A stretch of 64,000 nt of DNA from Geodermatophilus sp. DSM 44513 (GTDB lineage: Bacteria; Actinomycetota; Actinomycetes; Mycobacteriales; Geodermatophilaceae): NCBI RefSeq assembly GCF_032460525.1, contig NZ_CP135963.1, positions 372,001 through 436,000 of the forward strand. Reading direction: 5' to 3'. A program made the translations under genes and the position numbers. Positions 17,589-25,487 of the stretch are shown piece after piece (within the stretch, counting starts at the first letter, position 1; each line of letters opens with the position of its first letter). The notes beneath the pieces were generated by a model that did not search any database, had not been told where the DNA came from, and saw only the letters and a list, made by a program, of their open reading frames with translations.

Positions 17589-18803
17589 ATGAGCACCCCT
17601 CCCCACACCGAGCCCGCCCTCGGGGACGACCTGCCGCCGTCCCGGCCCGGGGCCACCGCACGGCCCGGCGGTGCCCACCCCGCCCCCCGCATCCCGGCGG
17701 TGGGCCGGGTGCTGCTGGCGGTGGCCGCGCTGGCCCTGCTGATCGGGGCGGTCGCCCTCTCCCCGCGCACCGACGTGGCCCGCAGCCCGGAGGCGGTGAT
17801 CGGCACCCAGGAGCTGGTGCGCATCACCGGCCCGAACGGCGAGTCGGTCGAGGCGATGGCCCGCATCGACACCGGCGCCAGCAGCTCCTCGATCGACGAC
17901 GACATCGCCGAGGACCTCGGCTACGACCTCGACGACGCCGAGACCGTCACCGTCGCGTCCTCCCTCGGTGAGGAGGAGCGCCCGGTCGTGGTCGGCGGGC
18001 TGCAGCTGGCCGGCGACGCCGCGGCGGCCCGCTTCACCGTCACCGACCGCTCCGAGCGCACCACCCCGGTGCTCATCGGCCGCGCCGACCTGCGCGGGCT
18101 GCAGGTCGCCGTCGGCCAGCGGATGCTGACCACCCCGGGCGACGACACCGCGCCGACCGCGCTGCGCGCGCTGCTGTCGGAGGGGCCGGCCCTCGGCCCG
18201 CAGTCCCTGCTGGCGGTGCTGCCGATGGCCGCCCTGGTCATCGTGCTGCTGCGGGTGGTGGTCGGGCTGTCCACCCTCGGCACCTTCTCGCCGGTGCTGC
18301 TGGCCTTCGGCTACACCCAGGCCGGGCTGACGACCGGCCTGCTGCTCACCGGCCTCATGCTGACCCTCGGCTTCGCCGCACAGCCGCTGCTGCGCCGCTT
18401 CCGGCTGCCCCGGGTGGCGCGGCTGTCGGTCCTGATCGGCCTGGTGGCGATGCTGCTGGTGGGCGTGCAGACCGCACTCGGGCTCACCGGGGTCGCCGAC
18501 TCCTGGGGTGCGGCGCTGCCCGTCGTGGTGACCGCGGCGATCATCGAGCGGCTCTGGGAGACCTGGGACCTCGACGGCCCCCGCCCCGCGCTGGTCGACT
18601 GCCTGAACACCCTGGTGGTGGCCGTCCTGGTCACCCTGCTCATTCTCGCGCCGGTCACCCGGCTGCTGACCGAGAGCGCCCCCCTGGCCTTCAGCGCCGC
18701 CTGCGTGGTCGCCGCCGGCCTGGCCGGCACCTACCGCGGGCTGCGCCTGGTGGAACTGATCCGCTTCTCCCCGCTGACCCGCCGCACGGAGGCCCTCCGA
18801 TGA
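17589..18803 (+). CDS. Retropepsin-like (RimB/Zn_protease) domain fused to a 7TM domain
   Basis: A 404-residue membrane protein. A helix at about residues 37-58 leads to an exported aspartic-protease-like domain (about 70-180). Its active-site motif is RIDTGASSSSI with Asp94, and VLIGRADLRGLQV is the partner strand of the retropepsin-like ATP-dependent zinc-protease family that accompanies RimK-type ligases. The C-terminal half (about 205-395) has seven helices, starting LLAVLPMAALVIVLLRVVVG and containing GTFSPVLLAFGYTQAG, like the 7TM module found in RimK-linked operons. That module is usually fused to an inactive transglutaminase; here it is fused to the retropepsin. It overlaps the ATP-grasp ligase gene by ATGA, so the two probably work together on peptide-like surface tags. 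Confidence 0.82.
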   Translation: MSTPPHTEPALGDDLPPSRPGATARPGGAHPAPRIPAVGRVLLAVAALALLIGAVALSPRTDVARSPEAVIGTQELVRITGPNGESVEAMARIDTGASSSSIDDDIAEDLGYDLDDAETVTVASSLGEEERPVVVGGLQLAGDAAAARFTVTDRSERTTPVLIGRADLRGLQVAVGQRMLTTPGDDTAPTALRALLSEGPALGPQSLLAVLPMAALVIVLLRVVVGLSTLGTFSPVLLAFGYTQAGLTTGLLLTGLMLTLGFAAQPLLRRFRLPRVARLSVLIGLVAMLLVGVQTALGLTGVADSWGAALPVVVTAAIIERLWETWDLDGPRPALVDCLNTLVVAVLVTLLILAPVTRLLTESAPLAFSAACVVAAGLAGTYRGLRLVELIRFSPLTRRTEALR

Positions 18804-19726
18804 CCACCACCCGCGTGACGCACCCCCTGACCAGGTACTGGCCGCGCCGCCCGGACCTCTCCCGGGTGCGCCGCCTGGACGGCGTGCTCGGCATCAACGC
18901 CCGCAACGAGCGCATCGCCCGCGACAACCCCACCCGGGCCATCAAGCTGGTCGACGACAAGCACGCCACCAAGACCGCACTGGCCGCCGCCGGCGCGCCG
19001 ACCGCCCCGACGCTGGCGTTCGTGGAGTCCCGGCGCGACCTGGCCGCGGTGGACTGGGCGGCGCTGGGCGGCTCCTGGGCCCTCAAGCCCAACCAGGGCC
19101 TCGGCGGCTCGGGCATCGTCCTCGCCACGGCCCCCGACCCCGACCTGCCGGCCGGTGAGGGCTGGCTGTCGGCGTCCGGCCGGCGGATCAGCCGGGCCGC
19201 GGTCCTCGACCACGCCCGGTTCGTGCTGGACGGGGAGTTCTCCGGCCGGCCGCGGGACGCCGTCCTGGTCGAGCCGCTCATCCGGGCGCACCCCGACATG
19301 GCGGCGCTCTCCCACCGCGGCCTGCCCGACGTCCGGGTGCTGTGCCTGTCCGACGAGCCGGTGATGGCGATGGTGCGGCTGCCCACCTCGGCCAGCGGCG
19401 GACGCGCCAACCTGCACCAGGGGGCGATCGGTGCCGCCGTCGAGCTCGGCACCGGCGTCATCACCGGGGCGTGGGTGGGGCGGCGTCCGCTGGACCGGCA
19501 CCCGGACACCGGCGTCGACCTCGTGGGCGCCGTCGTCCCCTGCTGGGACGGCGTCCTGGACGCCGCCACCCGGTGCGGCCCGGCGACCGGGCTGCACTAC
19601 GTCGGCGCGGACGTGGTCGTCGACCGGGACGCCGGCCCACTGGTCCTGGAGGTGAACGCCCGCCCGGGCCTGCAGATCCAGAACGTCAACGGCCGGGGTC
19701 TGGCCGGCCTGCTGCCGGCCGCCTGA
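18800..19726 (+). CDS. RimK-related ATP-grasp amidoligase (alpha-L-glutamate ligase-like)
   Basis: A 308-residue ATP-grasp enzyme expected to form peptide bonds between an amino acid and a carboxylate acceptor. Visible features: LGINARNERIARDNPTRAIK (residues 30-49), diagnostic of the RimK-related E-ligase subfamily; ATP-binding WALKPNQGLGGSGIVLA; VLVEPLIRAHP; SASGGRANLHQGAIGAAV; and the metal-binding end VLEVNARPGLQIQNVN. Known relatives are encoded with retropepsin-like and 7TM proteins, exactly as here, and are proposed to make or add short peptides. The ATG overlaps the upstream stop (ATGA). A strong terminator follows 16 bases after the stop, so promoter P2 governs a two-gene unit. Confidence 0.9.
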   Translation: MTTTRVTHPLTRYWPRRPDLSRVRRLDGVLGINARNERIARDNPTRAIKLVDDKHATKTALAAAGAPTAPTLAFVESRRDLAAVDWAALGGSWALKPNQGLGGSGIVLATAPDPDLPAGEGWLSASGRRISRAAVLDHARFVLDGEFSGRPRDAVLVEPLIRAHPDMAALSHRGLPDVRVLCLSDEPVMAMVRLPTSASGGRANLHQGAIGAAVELGTGVITGAWVGRRPLDRHPDTGVDLVGAVVPCWDGVLDAATRCGPATGLHYVGADVVVDRDAGPLVLEVNARPGLQIQNVNGRGLAGLLPAA

Positions 19727-19741
19727 CCCCAGCTCCCCCGG

Positions 19742-19778
19742 CGCACCGCCCGTGGCCCCCGTGGCCACGGGCGGTGCG
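19742..19778 (+). terminator. Hairpin terminator after the ATP-grasp gene
   Basis: A perfect 16-bp stem (19742-19757 with 19763-19778) around a 5-base loop, 16 bases past the stop at 19726. It ends the P2 unit 32 bases before the -35 box of P3. Confidence 0.85.
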
Positions 19779-19809
19779 TCGTCTCTCCGGGAGACGTCCC
19801 GGACCGGCG

Positions 19810-19837
19810 GTATCAGGACGGCACGCCGGCACCACGT
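19810..19837 (+). promoter_or_regulatory. ECF-type promoter P3 (GTATCA-N17-CACGT)
   Basis: GTATCA at 19810-19815 and CACGT at 19833-19837, spacer 17. It precedes the leader reading frame at 19910 and the six-gene glycosyltransferase/ABC/kinase operon. The bases around both boxes (GTATCAGGA and CACGTGTAGG) match P1 and P2 beyond the core. Confidence 0.75.
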
Positions 19838-19909
19838 GTAGGTCAGCGGGTGTCCACCCGCCGTTCACGTCCCGGCCACCCCCGGCCCACCGTCCCCAGG
19901 AGGCCCCCC

Positions 19910-19969
19910 GTGCAGCGACCCGCACGCCTCGCGCCCGTCCCCTCCGCGACCCGCGGCGGTACCCGGTGA
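19910..19969 (+). CDS. 19-codon leader reading frame coupled to the glycosyltransferase start
   Basis: A GTG preceded by a perfect AGGAGG (six-base spacing) opens a frame VQRPARLAPVPSATRGGTR that ends in TGA at 19967-19969. The stop overlaps the GTG of the next gene (19966) as GTGA. The downstream GTG has no Shine-Dalgarno site of its own, so ribosomes probably reach it through this leader. Alternatively it is the true N-terminus of the glycosyltransferase separated by a frameshift. The peptide has no recognisable function; it is Arg/Pro-rich. Confidence 0.55.
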   Translation: MQRPARLAPVPSATRGGTR

Positions 19970-21258
19970 CCGCCGTCCTGCCGGCCGCCCCGGGGCGGGA
20001 GCGGCCCACCACCCCGCTGACGCTGGTGCCCCCGCCGGCCGGTCCGGACGCCGGCCCCGCGCGGCGGGTGGCCTTCTACTCCCACGACACCCAGGGCCTG
20101 GGGCACACCCGGCGCAACATCGTGCTGGCCGCGGCGCTGGTCGCCGCCCGGCCGGACACCGACGTGCTGCTGCTCACCGGCAACCCCGAGGCCGCCGTCC
20201 TGCCGCTGCCTCCGCGCACCGACGTGCTCACCCTGCCCACCGTCGGCAAGACGCCCACCGGCAGCTACGCGCCGCGGGTGCTCGGCACCCCGCTGGAGGT
20301 GGTGCTCGACCTGCGGGCCCGCATCCTGGAGGCGGCCCTGGGCTCCTTCGCCCCGGACCTGCTGGTCGTCGACAAGGTGCCCGGCGGCGTGCACGGCGAG
20401 CTGCTCCCGGCGCTGCGGACGCTGCGCGCCCTGGGCGGCACCCGGGTCGTGCTGGGCCTGCGCGAGGTGCTCGACCGGCCCGAGGTCGCCGTCCGGGAGT
20501 GGCGGGACGCCGGCACCACCGAGGTCCTCGCCGAGCACTACGACGAGGTCTGGGTCTACGGCGACCCGGCCGTCTACGACCCGGTCGCCGAGTACGGCCT
20601 GCCCCCGGAGGTCGCCGCGCTCGTCCGGTACACCGGGTACCTCGGCCACGCCCGCACCGACGGCGTCCGGCCCCGCACCCGCCCCGGGCGCCGGTCCCGC
20701 CCGCCGGCCGGCCCGTACGTGCTGTGCACCGTCGGCGGCGGCCAGGACGGGCAGGCCCTCGCCGAGGCGTTCGCCGCCGCCCGGCTGCCCGAGGGACACC
20801 GCGGTGTGCTGCTGACCGGGCCGTTCATGGCACCGGCGGCCCGCCGCGCGGTCGCCGCGGCCGCCGCCGGCAACGACCGGCTGCGGATCGTGGACTTCGT
20901 CCCGGACGCCGACGCCTTCGTCGCGGGGGCGGCTGCGGTGGTGTCCATGGCCGGCTACAACAGCGTCTGCGAGCTGCTCGCCGCCCGCGCCCGCACGCTG
21001 CTGGTCCCGCGGGTGCGCCCCCGGGAGGAGCAGCTGGTCCGCGCCGAGCGGCTGGCCGGGCGCGGGCTGCTGGACTGCCTGCACCCCGACCGGCTCAGCC
21101 CGGCGTCCCTGACCGACTGGATGGCCACCGCGGTCAGCACCCCGGCACCCCCGGCCGAGCCGGTCGACCTCGACGGCCTGCGGCGGGTCCCGCGGCTGGC
21201 CGACGCGCTGCTCGCCGCCCCCGCGGCCGCCCTCGGGGGAGCCCGCCGTGTCGCCTGA
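19966..21258 (+). CDS. MurG-like (GT-B) glycosyltransferase
   Basis: A 430-residue protein with a nucleotide-sugar glycosyltransferase fold like family 28/MurG. After a ~35-residue Pro-rich leader it starts RRVAFYSHDTQGLGHTRRN, where the HDTQGLGH loop matches the Gly-rich acceptor loop of MurG-like enzymes. The C-terminal half has YVLCTVGGGQDGQALAEAF and VSMAGYNSVCELLAARARTL, the donor-binding region with the conserved Gly-Tyr-Asn-Ser. The GTG start overlaps a short leader frame and has no own ribosome binding site. It is the first of three glycosyltransferases in a tightly overlapping operon; donor and acceptor are unknown. Confidence 0.85.
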   Translation: MTAVLPAAPGRERPTTPLTLVPPPAGPDAGPARRVAFYSHDTQGLGHTRRNIVLAAALVAARPDTDVLLLTGNPEAAVLPLPPRTDVLTLPTVGKTPTGSYAPRVLGTPLEVVLDLRARILEAALGSFAPDLLVVDKVPGGVHGELLPALRTLRALGGTRVVLGLREVLDRPEVAVREWRDAGTTEVLAEHYDEVWVYGDPAVYDPVAEYGLPPEVAALVRYTGYLGHARTDGVRPRTRPGRRSRPPAGPYVLCTVGGGQDGQALAEAFAAARLPEGHRGVLLTGPFMAPAARRAVAAAAAGNDRLRIVDFVPDADAFVAGAAAVVSMAGYNSVCELLAARARTLLVPRVRPREEQLVRAERLAGRGLLDCLHPDRLSPASLTDWMATAVSTPAPPAEPVDLDGLRRVPRLADALLAAPAAALGGARRVA

Positions 21259-22486
21259 GACGGCGCCGCGGGTGGGTTACGTACTCAAGGTCCACCCCCG
21301 GTTCTCGGAGACCTTCGTGCTCACCGAGCTGCTCGCCCACCAGGTCCGCGGCCTGCACGTGCACGTGTTCTCCCTGCGCGCCCCCTGCGAGGGCCGCTTC
21401 CACGAGGCGCTGGCCCGGCTGCGCACCCCGGTCACCTACCTGACCAGCTCCTGGTCGCGCACCGAGGAGTTCTGGGACGCGCTGCGCGCGGCCCGCGACC
21501 GGCTGCCGGGCCTGGCCGCGCACGCCGGCGAGCTGCTGGACGTCGACCACCGCGACGCCGCGCAGGCCGTCGAGCTGGCCCTGGCCGTGCGCGCCTCCGG
21601 GATCACCCACCTGCACGCGCACTTCGCCTCGGTCGCCACGACGGTGGCCCGGCTGGCCGCGCGACTGGCCGGGGTGACCTACTCGTTCACCGCGCACGCC
21701 AAGGACGTCTTCCACGAGGAGGTGGTGGACGCCGAGCTGCGCGCCAAGCTGGCCGACGCCGCCGACGTCGTCACCGTGAGCGACTTCAACGTCGCGCACC
21801 TGCGCCGCCGGTTCGGCCCGGCCGCGGCCCGCGTGCGGCGGGTCTACAACGGCCTGGACCTCCCCGCCTTCCCCTGGACCCCGCCCACCGACCGGCCGCC
21901 GGTGGTCGCCGCGGTCGGCCGGCTGGTGGAGAAGAAGGGCTTCGCCGACCTGCTGCACGCCGTCGCCCGGCTCCAGGACACCGGCCGGGACCTCTCCGTC
22001 GTCCTGGTCGGCACCGGGCAGCTGGCCGGGGAGCTGGCCGCGCTGGTGCGCCGGCTGGGGCTGGAGGGCGCGGTCACGATGCCAGGGGCGCTGACGCAGG
22101 ACGAGGTGCGGCGGGTGGTGGGGGGCGCCGCGGTGCTGGCCGCCCCCTGCGTCGTCGGCGCCGACGGCAACCGGGACGGGCTGCCCACCGTCGTCCTGGA
22201 GGCGATGGCGCTGGGCACGCCGGTCGTGGCCACCCCGGTCACCGGCATCCCCGAGGTGGTCGAGCACGGCCGCACCGGGCTGCTGGTGCCCGAGCGCGAC
22301 CCCGCGGCCCTGGCCGGCGCGCTGGCCCGGCTGCTGGACGACGCCGCGCTGCGCACCCGGCTGGCCACCGCCGCGCGGGCCCGCGTGGAGACCGACTTCG
22401 ACGCCGCGGTGCAGGCCGCCCGGGTGGCCGAGGGCTTCGCCCCGGCGACCCGGCCCCGCCCGGCGGTGCTGGAGGTGGCGGGCTGA
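21248..22486 (+). CDS. GT4-family glycosyltransferase
   Basis: A 412-residue GT-B enzyme. The N-terminal domain begins GYVLKVHPRFSETFVLTELL (residues 9-28), typical of the colanic/exopolysaccharide subgroup of GT4. HLHAHFASVATTVARLAARL and FTAHAKDVF follow. The C-terminal donor domain has VGRLVEKKGFADLLHAVARL and DGLPTVVLEAMALGTPVVAT, which contains the conserved E-x7-E pair. GTG 21248 overlaps the previous gene by 11 bases. Its stop overlaps the next ATG (TGATG). The sugar it transfers cannot be told. Confidence 0.9.
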   Translation: MSPETAPRVGYVLKVHPRFSETFVLTELLAHQVRGLHVHVFSLRAPCEGRFHEALARLRTPVTYLTSSWSRTEEFWDALRAARDRLPGLAAHAGELLDVDHRDAAQAVELALAVRASGITHLHAHFASVATTVARLAARLAGVTYSFTAHAKDVFHEEVVDAELRAKLADAADVVTVSDFNVAHLRRRFGPAAARVRRVYNGLDLPAFPWTPPTDRPPVVAAVGRLVEKKGFADLLHAVARLQDTGRDLSVVLVGTGQLAGELAALVRRLGLEGAVTMPGALTQDEVRRVVGGAAVLAAPCVVGADGNRDGLPTVVLEAMALGTPVVATPVTGIPEVVEHGRTGLLVPERDPAALAGALARLLDDAALRTRLATAARARVETDFDAAVQAARVAEGFAPATRPRPAVLEVAG

Positions 22487-23679
22487 TGCGCGTCGCGGTG
22501 GTCTGCACCGACCCGGGCATCCCGGTGTTCGGGAGCAAGGGCGCCTCGGTGCACCTGCAGGCGGTGCTGCGCGAGCTGGTCGCCGACGGCCACGAGGTGC
22601 ACGTGGTCAGCCCGCGGCGGGACGGCGTCCCGCTGCCCGGCGTGCACCTGCACCGGCTGCCGGCGGTCACCGGCCGGGGCGGTGAGCGGGAGCGGTCCGC
22701 CCGGGCCAGCGACGCCGCGGTGGCCGCGGTGCTCGACCGGGTGCGCCCGGAGCTGGTCTACGAGCGGTACTCGCTGTGGGGGCGCACCGGCACGGCCTGG
22801 GCGCGGGCCGCGGGGGTGCCCGCCCTGCTGGAGGTCAACGCGCCGCTGCCCGAGGAGCAGCGGCTGCACCGCTCGCTCACCGACCCCGCCGCCGCCGACG
22901 CGGTCGCCGCGGCGGCGCTGTCCGCGGCGAGCGCGGTGGTCTGCGTGAGCGACGCGGTCGCCGACTGGGCGCGCGCGGTGTCCGCCCGGCCCGACCGGGT
23001 GCACGTCGAGCCCAACGGCGTGGACGTCGACCGCGTGCGGCCGGCCGGCCGCCCGGTGACCCCGGCGGCCGGCACCTCCTTCACCGTCGGCTTCGTCGGG
23101 TCGCTCAAGCCCTGGCACGGCGTGGAGACCCTCGTCGACGCGGTCGCGGCCCTGGCGGCCACCGACCCCGGCTGGCGACTGCTGCTGGTCGGCGACGGGC
23201 CGATGGCCGGGCCGCTGCTGGACCGCGCCGCCGCGCTCGGCGTGTCGTCGGCGGTGGAGGCGACCGGGGCGCTGCCGCCGGCGGAGGTGCCCGCCCAGCT
23301 GCACCGGATGGACGTCGCCGCCGCGCCCTACCCGCCCGCGGAACCCTGCTACTTCTCCCCGCTCAAGGTCTTCGAGTACCTGGCCGCCGGGCTGCCGGTG
23401 GTGGCCAGCCGGGTCGGTCAGCTGCCCGCGCTGCTGGCCCCGGACCGGCCCGGCGGCGAGCCGCTGGGCGTGCTGGTCCCGCCCGGGGACGTGCCGGCAC
23501 TGGCCGGGGCGCTGGCCGCGCTGCGCGCCGACGTCGCGCGACGGGAGCGGCTGGGCCGCGCCGGGCGCCGGGCCGCCGAGCAGCGGCACACCTGGCGCGG
23601 CGTCGTGCGGCGGTCACTGGCACACGCGCTGGGCGCCGCGCCGGACCGCCGGCTGCAACCGGCCGGGGGACCGCGGTGA
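22486..23679 (+). CDS. GT4-family glycosyltransferase
   Basis: A 397-residue GT-B enzyme starting MRVAVVCTDPGIPVFGSKGA, with the Gly-rich loop GSKGASVHLQAVLREL of the GT4 N-terminal domain. YERYSLWG, VCVSDAVADWA and VEPNGVDVDRVRP mark the middle. The donor domain has VGFVGSLKPWHGVETLVDAV and PLKVFEYLAAGLPVVAS, with the E-x7-E core reading partly degenerate (KVFEYLAAG). ATG 22486 overlaps the previous stop. Together with its two neighbours it could build a short oligosaccharide on a lipid exported by the ABC transporter next in the operon. Confidence 0.9.
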   Translation: MRVAVVCTDPGIPVFGSKGASVHLQAVLRELVADGHEVHVVSPRRDGVPLPGVHLHRLPAVTGRGGERERSARASDAAVAAVLDRVRPELVYERYSLWGRTGTAWARAAGVPALLEVNAPLPEEQRLHRSLTDPAAADAVAAAALSAASAVVCVSDAVADWARAVSARPDRVHVEPNGVDVDRVRPAGRPVTPAAGTSFTVGFVGSLKPWHGVETLVDAVAALAATDPGWRLLLVGDGPMAGPLLDRAAALGVSSAVEATGALPPAEVPAQLHRMDVAAAPYPPAEPCYFSPLKVFEYLAAGLPVVASRVGQLPALLAPDRPGGEPLGVLVPPGDVPALAGALAALRADVARRERLGRAGRRAAEQRHTWRGVVRRSLAHALGAAPDRRLQPAGGPR

Positions 23680-25487
23680 GCGCGCCGCTGCCGGAGCGCT
23701 CCCGCCGCCCCGGGGCGCGGGACGCCGTCCGCGGGCTGCGCCGCACGCTGCGCCGCTTCGCCCCCCACCTGCGCAGCCAGCGCCGGCTGCTGCTGCTCGG
23801 CCTGCTCGCCCTCTTCCTCGAGGTGGCGATGCGGCTGCTGGAGCCGTGGCCGCTGGCCTGGGTGCTCGACTCGCTGGTGGCGGCCGCGGGCGGAGACGTC
23901 GACCGGGCGTGGACCGGGGACGTCGGCACCGTGCTGCTGCTCGCCTCGGCCGCCCTCGTCGCCGCCGTGGCGCTGCGCGCGCTGGCCGCCTACGCGATGA
24001 CCGTCTGCTTCTCCCTCGCCGGCAACCGGGTGCTCACCCGGGTGCGCGCCGAGCTGTACGCGCACCTGACCCGGCTGCCCATGACCTTCCACGACGGCAG
24101 CCGCACCGGTGACCTGGTCACCCGGGTGACCGGCGACGTCGGCCGGCTGCAGGAGGCCACGGTCACCGCCGCCCTGCCGCTGTTCGGCAACCTGGTCACC
24201 CTGCTCGGCATGCTGGTGGTGGTCGCCGTCCTCAACGCCGAGCTGGCCCTCGTCGTGCTGCTGGTCTTCCCGCTGTCCGCCCTCCTGGGCGTCCGGCTGA
24301 CCCGCCGCATCCACGGCGTCTCGCGCCGCCAGCGCGCCTCGGAGGGTGCGCTGGCCTCGCTGGCCACGGAGTCCCTCGGCGCGATGGCCGTGGTGCAGAG
24401 CTACTCGCTGGAGGAGCGCGTGCAGCGGCGCTTCGGCGGCAGCAACGAGACCAGCCTGCGCGAGGGCGTCCGCGCGCGGCGGCTGGCGGCCGGTCTGGAG
24501 CGCAGCACCGACGTCCTCATCGGCCTGGCCACCGGGGTCGTCCTCTACGTGGGCGCCCGCCAGGTGGTGGCCGGCGACCTCACGCCCGGCGAGCTGACCG
24601 TGTTCCTGACCTACCTCAGGAGCGCGTTCCGGCCGCTGCGCGACATCGCCAAGTACGCCGGGCGGATCTCCCGCGCGGCCGCCTCCGGGGAGCGGATCGT
24701 CGACGTCCTGGAGGTGGAACCGGAGCTGCGCGACGCCCCCGGCGCGCGGCCGGCCCCCCGGCTGCGCGGCGAGGTGGAGTTCGACGACGTGCACCTGTCC
24801 TACGTGCCGGGGCACCCGGTGCTGCGCGGCCTGTCGCTGCGGGTGCCGGCCGGCCGGCGGGTCGCCGTGGTCGGCCCGTCCGGGTCGGGCAAGTCCACCC
24901 TGGTCTCGCTGCTGTGCCGGCTGCGCGACCCGGACTCCGGGACGGTGCGCCTCGACGGGCACCCGGTGGGCGAGCTGACCGTGGCCTCGGTGCGCGCCCA
25001 GGTCGCGGTGGTGCTGCAGGAGAGCACGCTGTTCGCCACCTCGATCCGGGACAACATCGCCCTCGGCGTCGACGGTCCGGTCACCGACGACGAGGTCGAG
25101 GCCGCCGCCCGCACAGCCGGCGCGCACGAGTTCGTCACCCGGCTGCCCGACGGCTACGACACCGTCGTCGGGGAGCGGGGCTCGACCCTGTCCGGCGGCC
25201 AGCGGCAGCGCATCGCCATCGCCCGGGCGGCCATCCGGCGGGCGCCGATCGTCGTGCTCGACGAGGCGATGACCGGCCTGGACCCGGAGACCGAGGGCGA
25301 GGTGGCCGCCGCCCTGGCCCGGCTCACCGCGGGCCGCACCACGTTCGTCGTCACCCACGACCTGGCCGCCGCCCGCGACGCCGACCAGGTGGTCTGGCTG
25401 GCCGACGGGCGGGTGCAGCGCGCCGGACACCCCGACGAGGTGCTCCCCTCCCCGCGGGAGGGGGTGGCCGCCGGTGCGCACCGCTGA
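23676..25487 (+). CDS. ABC exporter half-transporter (type IV, MsbA-like)
   Basis: A 603-residue permease-ATPase fusion. Six membrane helices lie within residues ~35-330, followed by an ABC domain with Walker A GPSGSGKST (about residue 400), Q-loop VAVVLQEST, signature LSGGQRQRIAIARA, Walker B IVVLDEAMTGLD and H-loop VVTHDL. It should homodimerise and flip a lipid-linked or amphipathic molecule outward. The GTG start overlaps the previous stop (GTGA). Its place after three glycosyltransferases suggests that the glycosylated product is its cargo. It is an exporter by architecture; no substrate-binding protein is nearby. Confidence 0.92.
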   Translation: MSAPLPERSRRPGARDAVRGLRRTLRRFAPHLRSQRRLLLLGLLALFLEVAMRLLEPWPLAWVLDSLVAAAGGDVDRAWTGDVGTVLLLASAALVAAVALRALAAYAMTVCFSLAGNRVLTRVRAELYAHLTRLPMTFHDGSRTGDLVTRVTGDVGRLQEATVTAALPLFGNLVTLLGMLVVVAVLNAELALVVLLVFPLSALLGVRLTRRIHGVSRRQRASEGALASLATESLGAMAVVQSYSLEERVQRRFGGSNETSLREGVRARRLAAGLERSTDVLIGLATGVVLYVGARQVVAGDLTPGELTVFLTYLRSAFRPLRDIAKYAGRISRAAASGERIVDVLEVEPELRDAPGARPAPRLRGEVEFDDVHLSYVPGHPVLRGLSLRVPAGRRVAVVGPSGSGKSTLVSLLCRLRDPDSGTVRLDGHPVGELTVASVRAQVAVVLQESTLFATSIRDNIALGVDGPVTDDEVEAAARTAGAHEFVTRLPDGYDTVVGERGSTLSGGQRQRIAIARAAIRRAPIVVLDEAMTGLDPETEGEVAAALARLTAGRTTFVVTHDLAAARDADQVVWLADGRVQRAGHPDEVLPSPREGVAAGAHR

